A DNA stretch of 64,000 bases from Desulfopila aestuarii DSM 18488. GTDB taxonomy: Bacteria > Desulfobacterota > Desulfobulbia > Desulfobulbales > Desulfocapsaceae. The notes under the pieces were generated by a model. It was not told where the DNA came from and made no database searches. It saw only the letters and a list, made by a program, of their open reading frames with translations. Location of the stretch: the NCBI GenBank assembly GCA_945863875.1, contig CAMBBS010000003.1, positions 1 through 64,000 on the forward strand, given 5' to 3'. Of the stretch, positions 54,501 to 62,355 are shown one piece after another. How positions within the stretch are numbered: the stretch's first letter is position 1; the number at the start of each line of letters is the position of its first letter. A program made the position numbers and the translations under genes.

Positions 54501-56630
54501 ATGACAACAGCACAAAGGTATCCACATATCATAGCACGGCAGCTGAACATCTCCGCTGCTCAGGTCACCGGAACACTCAATCTGCTTGCGGAGGGAGGGA
54601 CCGTCCCCTTTATCGCCAGGTATCGCAAGGAGCTGACCGGTTCGCTTGACGAAGTGGCTATTCTCGCCATTCGTGACCAGCAGCAGAAACTCCTGGACAT
54701 CGATAAGCGGCGCGAGGCGATTATCGAATCCCTGAAAAAAAATGAACTGCTTACACAGCCGCTTACCGAACAGCTCGGCGAAGCGCAAAGCCTGACCGAG
54801 CTCGAAGACATCTACCTGCCCTACCGGCCAAAGCGAAAAACCCGCGGTCTTATTGCCCGCGAGAAGGGCCTTGCCCCTCTGGCCGAGCACATGTTTGCAG
54901 ACGGTAATCTCCCGGTCCAGGTCGGACAGTTTGTCGATCCGGAAAAAGGTGTCGGCACCGAAGAAGATGCGTTGTCTGGAGCACAGGATATCATTGCCGA
55001 ACTGGTCGCAGAAGATCCGTCAACCCGGGCGGAACTGCGCCGGCTTTTCCAAAACCAGGCAATTATCGAGGCAAAGGTCGTCAAAAAAAATATGGCGCAG
55101 GGGGAAAAATACCGCGACTATTTTGCCTGGCAGGAGCCGGCAGCAAAGGCCGCCGGCCATCGGTTGCTTGCCATGTTTCGCGGAGAAAACGAGAAATTCC
55201 TTAAGCTTACCGTTCGTCCGGCCGAGGAGAGCTGTCTGCGGCTCCTGCAGAAACGTTATCTGAAAAACAATTATTGGCAAAAGGATCTCTCCGTCGCCCT
55301 TACCGACAGCTACCGGCGGCTGCTCGCCCCCTCACTGGAAACTGAATTATGCAAGGAACTGAAGGCACGAGCGGACGAAGAGGCCATCCAGGTTTTTGCC
55401 GAGAATCTGCGCCAACTGCTTCTTGCCGCTCCGCTTGGTGAAAAACGGGTCCTGGCGCTTGATCCAGGCTATCGCACCGGCGCAAAACTCGTCTGTCTCG
55501 ATGAACAGGGCAAACTGCTCGCTAATACCACCATCTTTCCTACCCATGGCGGCGGAAAGCGCGAAGAAGCAGGCAGAATCCTCACCGGCTTGGTCGACAA
55601 ACACCGCATAGAGGCCCTTGCCATCGGTAATGGCACCGCCGGTCGTGAAACGGAAGCTTTTGTCCGGTCACTTGGTCTGGACACTGCTCTCATCGTCACC
55701 CTGGTCAACGAGGATGGGGCCTCGATCTATTCCGCCTCGGCAGTGGCACGTGCCGAATTTCCCGATCACGACATTACCGTACGCGGGGCTGTTTCCATCG
55801 GCCGACGGCTGCAGGATCCCCTGGCCGAACTGGTGAAGATCGACCCAAAATCCATTGGCGTCGGCCAATATCAGCACGATGTCAACCAGAACGAATTAAA
55901 GAAAACCCTCGTCGAGGTGGTGGAGAGCTGTGTCAACAGCGTTGGGGTGGAACTCAACAGTGCCAGTGCCGAGCTGCTGACCCACGTCGCCGGGCTCGGC
56001 CAGAGCCTGGCCGACAATATCATCGCGCACAGGAACAGCAACGGCCCCTTTCAGACCCGCCGGGAGCTCTTACAGGTGGCGCGACTCGGGGCCAAAGCCT
56101 TTGAACAGAGTGCGGGATTCCTGCGCATCCGCAATGGCTCCAATCCCCTTGACGCCAGCGGTGTCCATCCAGAGCGCTATGGGCTGGTCAAAAAAATGGC
56201 CGGCGACATCGGCGTCGGCGTTGCTGAGCTGTTGGACTCCGATACGCTCCGCCGCTCCATCGATCTGGAAAAATATATCGACGACTTGACCGGCCTGCCG
56301 ACCCTGACAGATATCACGGAGGAACTGGCCAAACCCGGCCGGGATCCGCGCAAGGGCTTTGAACAGTTTCACTTCGCCGCCGGCATTCACACGATGGACG
56401 ATCTCACCGAGGGAATGCGCCTGCCGGCGCTCATCACCAACATTACCCGCTTCGGCGCCTTTGCCGATATCGGCATAAAACAGGATGGCCTCATCCATAT
56501 CAGTCAACTGGCCGACCGGTATATCAAAGACCCGGGAGAAGTGGTAAAAATAGGCCAGCAGGTCGAGGTGCGCGTCGTCGAAATAGACAGCAAACGGCAA
56601 AGGATCGCTCTTTCCATGCGTAAAGGGTGA
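54501..56630 (+). CDS. tex: Transcription accessory protein Tex (S1 RNA-binding)
   Basis: A 709-residue Tex/YhgF protein. In order: an N-terminal helical part (LLAEGGTVPFIARYRKELTG), the YqgF-type RNase H-like domain (VLALDPGYRTGAKLVCLDEQ and ALAIGNGTAGRETEAFV), two helix-hairpin-helix motifs (VEVVESCVNSVGVELNSAS; LIAHRNSNGPFQTRRELLQV region), and a C-terminal S1 domain (FAGAFADIGIKQDGLIHISQ-like, read LIHISQLADRYIKDP). It binds RNA and influences transcription; details of its role are unclear. It has a weak ribosome-binding site. Confidence 0.95.
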   Translation: MTTAQRYPHIIARQLNISAAQVTGTLNLLAEGGTVPFIARYRKELTGSLDEVAILAIRDQQQKLLDIDKRREAIIESLKKNELLTQPLTEQLGEAQSLTELEDIYLPYRPKRKTRGLIAREKGLAPLAEHMFADGNLPVQVGQFVDPEKGVGTEEDALSGAQDIIAELVAEDPSTRAELRRLFQNQAIIEAKVVKKNMAQGEKYRDYFAWQEPAAKAAGHRLLAMFRGENEKFLKLTVRPAEESCLRLLQKRYLKNNYWQKDLSVALTDSYRRLLAPSLETELCKELKARADEEAIQVFAENLRQLLLAAPLGEKRVLALDPGYRTGAKLVCLDEQGKLLANTTIFPTHGGGKREEAGRILTGLVDKHRIEALAIGNGTAGRETEAFVRSLGLDTALIVTLVNEDGASIYSASAVARAEFPDHDITVRGAVSIGRRLQDPLAELVKIDPKSIGVGQYQHDVNQNELKKTLVEVVESCVNSVGVELNSASAELLTHVAGLGQSLADNIIAHRNSNGPFQTRRELLQVARLGAKAFEQSAGFLRIRNGSNPLDASGVHPERYGLVKKMAGDIGVGVAELLDSDTLRRSIDLEKYIDDLTGLPTLTDITEELAKPGRDPRKGFEQFHFAAGIHTMDDLTEGMRLPALITNITRFGAFADIGIKQDGLIHISQLADRYIKDPGEVVKIGQQVEVRVVEIDSKRQRIALSMRKG

Positions 56631-56752
56631 TGTTTACGCATTCTCTTCCCGCCTCTGAGGAGCCGTCGTTCCGGGTTTACCGTTGGCCAGGTCAATTTAC
56701 ACAACGGCCTCATGCAAACTGAACAGATAAATCACACAATCCTCATGTTTGC

Positions 56753-56781
56753 TTGACATGGTCGTCATTTTGGCCTAGTTT
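56753..56781 (+). promoter_or_regulatory. Candidate promoter of the lipase gene
   Basis: TTGACA (56753-56758) with exactly 17 bp to TAGTTT (56776-56781, weak). It lies 68 bp before the lipase start and inside the longer frame, which supports the later start. Confidence 0.5.
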
Positions 56782-56848
56782 GTTTATCAAATTAGTGGTG
56801 TCATTGTGCCGCCCGAAGATTCGTTTCATAATTCAATCAGAGACTAAA

Positions 56849-57664
56849 ATGGCCTACAGTTATGCATGGGAAACTCTTTTAAATCCTGGAAAGGCAGCTG
56901 ATTTTTTTCCGGCAGGCATCCCACAACCATTTGAAGTACATAAGACTGAATTCAGCCGGGCCAATGCATGGTGGTTGTCCGAACTGTCCAGGTTGATTTA
57001 CCTGAAGGGCGATCACCAGAGCGTCGGTAAAGATCAGACAGCGGCCCGAAACGTTTTTCTGCACAGGGTACAACTGGAAGAACTGTGGTTCTACAATGGC
57101 AAACATGTGCAATGCGCCATCATTAACACCTTGCCCGGGCACGGGAAACGTTTTTCAGTTTTGGTTTTCAGGGGAACACAGGGAACAATTGCCAACTGGT
57201 TATTCAATTTGAGCACGACTCTCTCCATATGGCCCTCGGGAGGGTGTGTACACAATGGTTTCAAGCTTCTTCTGCTCGAGGTCTGGGAAGAAATTCAACT
57301 TCAGCTGGATGCCCTATCCGCTCCCCTCTATTATACCGGGCATAGCCTGGGCGGTGCGCTGGCCGTACTCGCGGCCTCATTGAAAAAACCTGCAGGTGTT
57401 TATACTTTCGGTTCACCGAGGATTGGCAATGCCGATTTCGTGGCATCAGCAAAAGATATAGACATTTACCGGGTGGTCAACCCAAGAGACATTGTCGTCG
57501 GCGTTCCCCCGCTCCCTGGGGTCTTACATGCCGGTGAACCTCGCTACCTGACCCATTCCAACGCAGCTGACCCTCCACGCTCCTGGTTCGAAGCCCCCGC
57601 TTTTCTAGCCGATCACTCCCCTGCGAACTATACCGATCAATGCCTTCACAGTTTTTTCTCGTAA
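56849..57664 (+). CDS. Class 3 lipase-like alpha/beta hydrolase
   Basis: A 271-residue protein of the fungal-type lipase class 3 family. The nucleophile elbow is YTGHSLGGALAVLAA with S166, preceded by FRGTQGTIANWLFNL as in class 3 lipases. The oxyanion and Asp/His regions are RVVNPRDIVVGVPPLPG and FLADHSPANY. No signal peptide is visible, so a cytoplasmic place is suggested, unless exported in another way. ATG 56849 is chosen over 56753. The gene stands alone between tex and a convergent RlpA-like gene; its substrate is unknown. Confidence 0.82.
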   Translation: MAYSYAWETLLNPGKAADFFPAGIPQPFEVHKTEFSRANAWWLSELSRLIYLKGDHQSVGKDQTAARNVFLHRVQLEELWFYNGKHVQCAIINTLPGHGKRFSVLVFRGTQGTIANWLFNLSTTLSIWPSGGCVHNGFKLLLLEVWEEIQLQLDALSAPLYYTGHSLGGALAVLAASLKKPAGVYTFGSPRIGNADFVASAKDIDIYRVVNPRDIVVGVPPLPGVLHAGEPRYLTHSNAADPPRSWFEAPAFLADHSPANYTDQCLHSFFS

Positions 57665-57673
57665 AAATCTGCG

Positions 57674-58366
57674 CTACAATATCTCCATCATCAAGGTATC
57701 AACGCCGGCATCGACGAGGGAGAGTTTGCTGGCCAGACCATAGGACAGATCGATATCACGGCCTTCGATAAACGGTCCCCGATCAGTGACCACCGCCGAG
57801 GCGGTCTGCCCGGTTCGCGGGTTTTTCAACTCGACCCTGGTACCTAACGGCAGATCCTTATGCGCTATGGTATTGGCATGCATATCATACGGGTCACCGT
57901 CGGCCATGGGGCGGCCATGGTAATCTTCCCCGTACCAGCTGGCGACGACTTCCTTGGTTGATTGAGGTCCAGCCTGCCGGATCTCGAGTTTCTGACCAAC
58001 CTCGAGAAGATCCGGATTGGTAATGTTATTATCCCGGATGAGATCCTGCAGATTGACATGATACTGCCTGACGGCAAGGCCCCAGAGCGTGTCACCGGGC
58101 TGTACGGTATATTCGGAAACCTTTTCCGGTTGTCTTTGCGACTGCAGCCGCGAGGCCCCTTTACTTTCGGTCGCCTGGCTCAGGGCGGCAGAAAAACTCC
58201 CCTTGCCGACCGTGATATTAGCCCCCTCCCGAACAAACCAATTACCATTCGTCTTGGATCTGCCGATGGCCCTTGGATTCTGCGTGCGCAGGGTCTGCCA
58301 GTCTGTCTGCAGGCGACTTGTCACCTGGGCAATGGTGTCACCTTTCTGCACTGAATATTGATTCAT
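57674..58366 (-). CDS. LysM-LysM-RlpA (double-psi barrel) protein without signal peptide
   Basis: A 230-residue protein with two LysM domains (QYSVQKGDTIAQVTSRL at 3-50, EYTVQPGDTLWGLAVRQY at about 87-130) and a C-terminal RlpA double-psi barrel. The barrel starts VVASWYGEDYHGRPMADGDP and has the AVVTDRGPFIEGRDIDLS catalytic segment with the aspartate of RlpA-type lytic transglycosylases. The predicted start MNQYSVQKGDTI leaves no signal peptide; a start further upstream does not supply one. This is odd for a peptidoglycan enzyme. It converges with the lipase gene. Confidence 0.85.
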   Translation of the reverse strand: MNQYSVQKGDTIAQVTSRLQTDWQTLRTQNPRAIGRSKTNGNWFVREGANITVGKGSFSAALSQATESKGASRLQSQRQPEKVSEYTVQPGDTLWGLAVRQYHVNLQDLIRDNNITNPDLLEVGQKLEIRQAGPQSTKEVVASWYGEDYHGRPMADGDPYDMHANTIAHKDLPLGTRVELKNPRTGQTASAVVTDRGPFIEGRDIDLSYGLASKLSLVDAGVDTLMMEIL

Positions 58367-58605
58367 CGAAGGAAAATTACTTTAGGTTAGCAACATGCCA
58401 CACTCGAGAAAAGCTGCGAGAATGACTCCCGACAATTTCCGATACAATCATCATCTCTCTATAGCATATCGGCAGGGAGGAAAATATCTTAACCATATAC
58501 AAGGCAAATTTTTTTTCAGCCAGGGCAGCCAATGCAGGTGCTGACAGCTAATATCAATCCGACCCGTCTCTTGCCAGGAACCGCGCTGCTCACCGATAGT
58601 TCCTT

Positions 58606-59523
58606 TCAGGGGCGCTTTATCGGCGGAACCCCTGCCAGAACCTTCCTTGTATTGAAAAAACGGCGGAAGAGATTTTCCGCCATAAAAACTATCAACCCCC
58701 CCCAGATGAGCATAAAGCCGACCACCCGGGTACGAGGAAATTCTTCACCATAAACAAACACACCGATGACCAGATTAATCGTCGGAGCCAGGTACTGCAG
58801 CAGGCCTAGGGTGGAAAGGGGAATTTTATGCGCGGCGTAGTTAAACAACAGTAACGGCACCGTTGTGACAACGCCGGTCCCGACCAGCAGCAAGGATCCC
58901 GAAAGGTCAACCCGCCCAAAAGATCCGCCGCCGGTATAGGCAAGGCCAACGAGAACGGCTGTCGCAGGCAAAAACAATATGCCGGTTTCCAGACACAAGC
59001 CATCAAGCGCCCCAAGCTGGTTCTTTTTGTGCAAAAGCCCATAGATTCCAAAACAGGTTGCCAGCACCAGGGCAATCCAGGGGAATTGGCCGTAGAAGAC
59101 GGTGAGATAGGTTACACCGCAGCAGGCAAGGAGAAGGGCAAACCATTGGAGCCAACGCATTTTTTCCCGGAAAAAGACCATGCCGAAGAACACATTTATC
59201 AATGGATTGATAAAGTACCCGAGACTGGCCTCGACAATGAAACCGGCGTTAACCGCCCAGATGTACAGCAGCCAGTTGATCGCGAGCAGCAGCCCGGTTA
59301 CCGTGAAGGTAATGAGGTTTTTTCGTTCTTTCAGCGCCTGGCGGAACAGTGCCCGTCTGCCGGTAACAACCACCAGGCCGAGGGTCAACAACAGCGACCA
59401 GGACATCCGGTGGCATAGTATTTCATAGGCGGGAACATCCTGCAGAAGTTTCCAGTAGGCCGGTAATACCCCCCAAAGGATGAAGGCCCCGGCAGCAGCC
59501 AGGATTCCACGAACACTCGTCAT
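58606..59523 (-). CDS. rarD: EamA family transporter RarD
   Basis: A 305-residue protein with ten membrane segments of the RarD group of the drug/metabolite transporter superfamily. The start is RGILAAAGAFILWGVLPAYW, the typical RarD beginning, and the end FNTRKVLAGVPPI is charged. Function is unclear (name from chloramphenicol sensitivity). Its ATG overlaps the ccdA stop by 4 bp (ATGA). Confidence 0.93.
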   Translation of the reverse strand: MTSVRGILAAAGAFILWGVLPAYWKLLQDVPAYEILCHRMSWSLLLTLGLVVVTGRRALFRQALKERKNLITFTVTGLLLAINWLLYIWAVNAGFIVEASLGYFINPLINVFFGMVFFREKMRWLQWFALLLACCGVTYLTVFYGQFPWIALVLATCFGIYGLLHKKNQLGALDGLCLETGILFLPATAVLVGLAYTGGGSFGRVDLSGSLLLVGTGVVTTVPLLLFNYAAHKIPLSTLGLLQYLAPTINLVIGVFVYGEEFPRTRVVGFMLIWGGLIVFMAENLFRRFFNTRKVLAGVPPIKRP

Positions 59524-60269
59524 AAAAGCAAACCGCTCGACAACCAGTAGTAGACAATATACCCCCCGGCGAGGAGGAGAAGAATGGCGGATATTTTCTG
59601 CACGTAGGGCAGTATCTTGCGGAGGGTGCCGACAACGACACCCCCTTTGATCAAAGCTATACCAAGGGTCAGCAGCAGCATGACACTGCCCATGCCCAGA
59701 ATATAGCTGACGAACTGGAGAATGCCGCCGCTGAAATCGCCGGCAGCGACCGAACTGCCGACCACCATGAGGAATATCGGCAGGGTGCAGCTGAGCGAGG
59801 TCGCCCCGAAGGCAACACCAAAAAGGAAAAACCCGAGGGCGGACATTCGCCTCGGATCACTTATTCTCGCGGCGATAACGAGAAAAAAATGAGATGACAA
59901 GGTATGGCCTAGAAACATCCAGGTCCCAAGAAACATCAGGCCTATGCCGACGACGACGGCCAGCCAGGGCATAACGCCCATCAAAAAGGAGCCCCCCGCC
60001 GAGACAACTGCCCCGACAATGCCGAATAAAAGTGCAAACCCCGCGGTCACGGCAAAGGCAATCCAAAAGGCCTTCAACAGCCGCAGAAAAAGAGACTTTT
60101 GGCGAAATTCAGTCTCTTTGGCACCCAGATACAGCGTCAGGTAGACGGGTAACATGGCAAAACCGCATGGATTCACCGCAGAGACCATGCCGGCACCATA
60201 GGCATATCCAAAAGGTAACAGCCCTGCTATCTGTCCCAACCATTGACTGACTTCAACCTGAGCTTCCAT
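59520..60269 (-). CDS. ccdA: CcdA-like thiol-disulfide transporter
   Basis: A 249-residue membrane protein with six or more transmembrane segments. The two redox cysteines are in AVNPCGFAMLPVYLTLYLG and FGATSLSCTLPIFLMVVGS, the family pattern. It moves reducing equivalents from cytoplasmic thioredoxin to periplasmic partners such as the TlpA-like protein (29204-29704), for cytochrome c maturation. The opening is YGAGMVSAVNPCG. It is coupled to rarD. Confidence 0.9.
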   Translation of the reverse strand: MEAQVEVSQWLGQIAGLLPFGYAYGAGMVSAVNPCGFAMLPVYLTLYLGAKETEFRQKSLFLRLLKAFWIAFAVTAGFALLFGIVGAVVSAGGSFLMGVMPWLAVVVGIGLMFLGTWMFLGHTLSSHFFLVIAARISDPRRMSALGFFLFGVAFGATSLSCTLPIFLMVVGSSVAAGDFSGGILQFVSYILGMGSVMLLLTLGIALIKGGVVVGTLRKILPYVQKISAILLLLAGGYIVYYWLSSGLLL

Positions 60270-60482
60270 TGCACATCCTTTCCGGGCACTGATTTATGAC
60301 CAAATTTAAACATAACCTTAAACAGCTGTCGTTTTTATATACAGACACGCTATTTTTTACCAGTGCATTTTACGACATCCGGCAAAAAGATGTCTTCTTT
60401 TCTCCCATACCTCCATTGCATTGCATGGGCAACGCATCTTTTTTATCGTACATTATTAGACCCTTACCGTGAGTAAATCCTT

Positions 60483-60504
60483 ATTATTGACCGCGGTCAA
60501 TAAT
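60483..60504. promoter_or_regulatory. 22-bp perfect palindrome, first operator of the TetR-RND operon
   Basis: ATTATTGACCGCGGTCAAT extended to AAT (60483-60504) is a perfect palindrome with core TTGACCGCGGTCAA (60487-60500). A related core TCGACTGCAGTCAA is 54 bp downstream. It is the likely binding site for the TetR-family regulator encoded just downstream. Confidence 0.75.
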
Positions 60505-60509
60505 TTTTC

Positions 60510-60539
60510 TTGACCTGACAAGAACTATCGCTTACTAAT
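60510..60539 (+). promoter_or_regulatory. Candidate promoter of the tetR-mfp-rnd operon
   Basis: TTGACC (60510-60515) with 18 bp to ACTAAT (60534-60539). It lies between the two palindromic operators, so a repressor bound to both would cover it. Confidence 0.5.
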
Positions 60540-60540
60540 T

Positions 60541-60554
60541 TCGACTGCAGTCAA
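60541..60554. promoter_or_regulatory. Second operator-like site of the TetR-RND operon
   Basis: TCGACTGCAGTCAA has a perfect inner palindrome GACTGCAGTC and differs from the upstream core (TTGACCGCGGTCAA) at a few places. It lies just before the AAGGGAG ribosome-binding site. Confidence 0.65.
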
Positions 60555-60578
60555 TTTTCACTAAGGGAGACCCCATCC

Positions 60579-61202
60579 ATGTCGGTGCGAGAGGCAAAAA
60601 AACAAAGAAAGAAGAAGGCGATAGTCGAAGCGGCCATCTCTCTTTTTAGTGCCCAGGGCTACGAAAATACATCCATTGAACAAATTGCCAGGGCAGCCGG
60701 TGTCGGCAAGGGAACGGTCTACAGTTATTTTCAGACAAAAAAAGACCTTATCAAAGGCTTTTGTGAGTATGAACTCGAAAAGATACACCTCGAGCTGGTC
60801 AAACGCTCCAATCGGGAAGCTACGATTCTGGAGCAGATGCTGACCATCTACATGACCGAATTTCATCATGTCACCCAGAACAGAGAATTTGGCCGACTGT
60901 ATATGCGTGAATCGATCTTTCCCAAGGAATCCGATGTCCAGGATAATCTGGAGACCGACGACAAATATTTCCAGATACTTTTCCCGATTTTGCAAAAAGG
61001 TCAAGAGCGGGGGGAATTACGCAAGGATGTCGAGCTGTTGTATATGACCGCCCATTTTTATAGCCTGTATATAATGATTATTTCGGCGTGGTATACCGGC
61101 AGGATATCGACGGGCGAGGTAGAGCCGGCCATGGAACTTCTTTTCAGGCAGCTTCTGGAAGGATTACAACCAAAAAACCCAAACTCTCAGGTCAGTAAGT
61201 AA
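60579..61202 (+). CDS. TetR/AcrR family transcriptional regulator
   Basis: A 207-residue regulator with the N-terminal TetR helix-turn-helix KKKAIVEAAISLFSAQGYEN, TSIEQIARAAGVGKGTVYSY and FQTKKDLI. The C-terminal domain is helical and variable. It lies 4 bp upstream of an RND membrane fusion protein, so it probably represses the efflux operon and itself. Two palindromes in front of it are the likely operators. The inducer is not known. AAGGGAG lies 10 nt before the ATG. Confidence 0.93.
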   Translation: MSVREAKKQRKKKAIVEAAISLFSAQGYENTSIEQIARAAGVGKGTVYSYFQTKKDLIKGFCEYELEKIHLELVKRSNREATILEQMLTIYMTEFHHVTQNREFGRLYMRESIFPKESDVQDNLETDDKYFQILFPILQKGQERGELRKDVELLYMTAHFYSLYIMIISAWYTGRISTGEVEPAMELLFRQLLEGLQPKNPNSQVSK

Positions 61203-61206
61203 TCAT

Positions 61207-62355
61207 ATGCCTTTCCCAACACCACCCAGCACCCTGCGCGGTAAAATTGTCTTTTTTATCTGGAGCAATCTGCCTAGATTTGTGCTGCTGGCAATGATTG
61301 TTCTCATCTTCATCCTGTTTGGCGCAATCAGAGACAAGAGCGACCAGATCGCCGTTGACAAGGCCGAAGAAATGCGGCAGAAAAAGCCGCCGATCAATGT
61401 GGTCACTTTAACCCTCGCGCCAACCACCATTACCGATCGCATCAATTTGCCTGGCTATATAGAGCCATGGACCAGGCTGAAACTGATGGCCAAGCTGAAC
61501 GGCACCATCATCGAAGTGCTGGTCAGCGAGGGCGACCGGGTTAAAAAGGACGACATCCTCGCCCGCATCGAAGATGACGATTTCCGCATATCCCTGGACA
61601 GAGCCGAGGCGGCCTACAATCTGAGCAAGGCTGAGTATGGCCGGGATAAGGCCATGTACGACAAGGGCGTCAGCCCCATTGCCACGCTGGACAGTGCCAG
61701 AACCGCTATGCAGAAGGCCAGGGCCGATTACGAGGACGCCAGACTGCTCCTCTCCCGAACAACGGTCACCTCGCCCATGGACGGCATTATCTCCCGCATG
61801 GATGCCAAGATAGGCCTGCAGCTCTCGGTGGGCGACCCCCTTGCCGAAATTTTACAGGTTGATCGCATGAAAGGGGTAGTCGGTATTCCCGAGTCGGACG
61901 TTCGTGCCGTCCGCCGGCTGGACAATGTCGAGCTCACCATTCAGGCATTGGGTGATAAAATATTCAACGGGAAAACCCATTTCCTCGCACCCTCTCCGCA
62001 GACCGCCGCCAGACTCTACAATCTTGAACTCGCCGTACAGAATAATGCGGGAGAGGTGCTCGACGGCATGTTCATCCGTGCCGACATCGTCAAGGAACGG
62101 GTGGAGAATACCCTCGCCGTACCCTTTTACAGTGTCATTTCCCGTAATGCCGAACAGTATGTTTTTATAGAACAGGAAGGTGTCGCCAGGAAAAGAAAGG
62201 TCACCCTGGGCATCATGGAAAAATGGATGGTGCAGGTAACCGCAGGTCTCTATCCCGGTGACAGACTCCTCGTTGAAGGACACCGCGATGTCGAAGACAA
62301 CCAAAGCATCAACATCATCAAAACACTGACCAGTCCGGCGGAACTGCCCCTATGA
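61207..62355 (+). CDS. RND efflux membrane fusion protein
   Basis: A 382-residue periplasmic adaptor of RND pumps. One N-terminal membrane segment (LPRFVLLAMIVLIFILFGAI) anchors it. Then come the beta-barrel/lipoyl halves (LPGYIEPWTRLKLMAKLNGT, then IIEVLVSEGDRVKKDDILAR), a coiled-coil hairpin (RAEAAYNLSKAEYGRDKAMY ... RTAMQKARADYEDAR), and the second lipoyl half (TTVTSPMDGIISRMDAKIGL). The stop overlaps the transporter start (ATGA). No outer-membrane channel gene is in the window. Confidence 0.94.
   Translation: MPFPTPPSTLRGKIVFFIWSNLPRFVLLAMIVLIFILFGAIRDKSDQIAVDKAEEMRQKKPPINVVTLTLAPTTITDRINLPGYIEPWTRLKLMAKLNGTIIEVLVSEGDRVKKDDILARIEDDDFRISLDRAEAAYNLSKAEYGRDKAMYDKGVSPIATLDSARTAMQKARADYEDARLLLSRTTVTSPMDGIISRMDAKIGLQLSVGDPLAEILQVDRMKGVVGIPESDVRAVRRLDNVELTIQALGDKIFNGKTHFLAPSPQTAARLYNLELAVQNNAGEVLDGMFIRADIVKERVENTLAVPFYSVISRNAEQYVFIEQEGVARKRKVTLGIMEKWMVQVTAGLYPGDRLLVEGHRDVEDNQSINIIKTLTSPAELPL

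Larger units (their letters stand above)
60270..60578. other. Intergenic region between ccdA and the TetR gene
   Basis: A 309-bp space between divergent genes. It holds the two operators and promoter entered separately, plus AT-rich sequence and a short inverted repeat near 60410-60430 (TGCATTGCATGGGCAACGCA). No other gene is visible. Confidence 0.5.
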
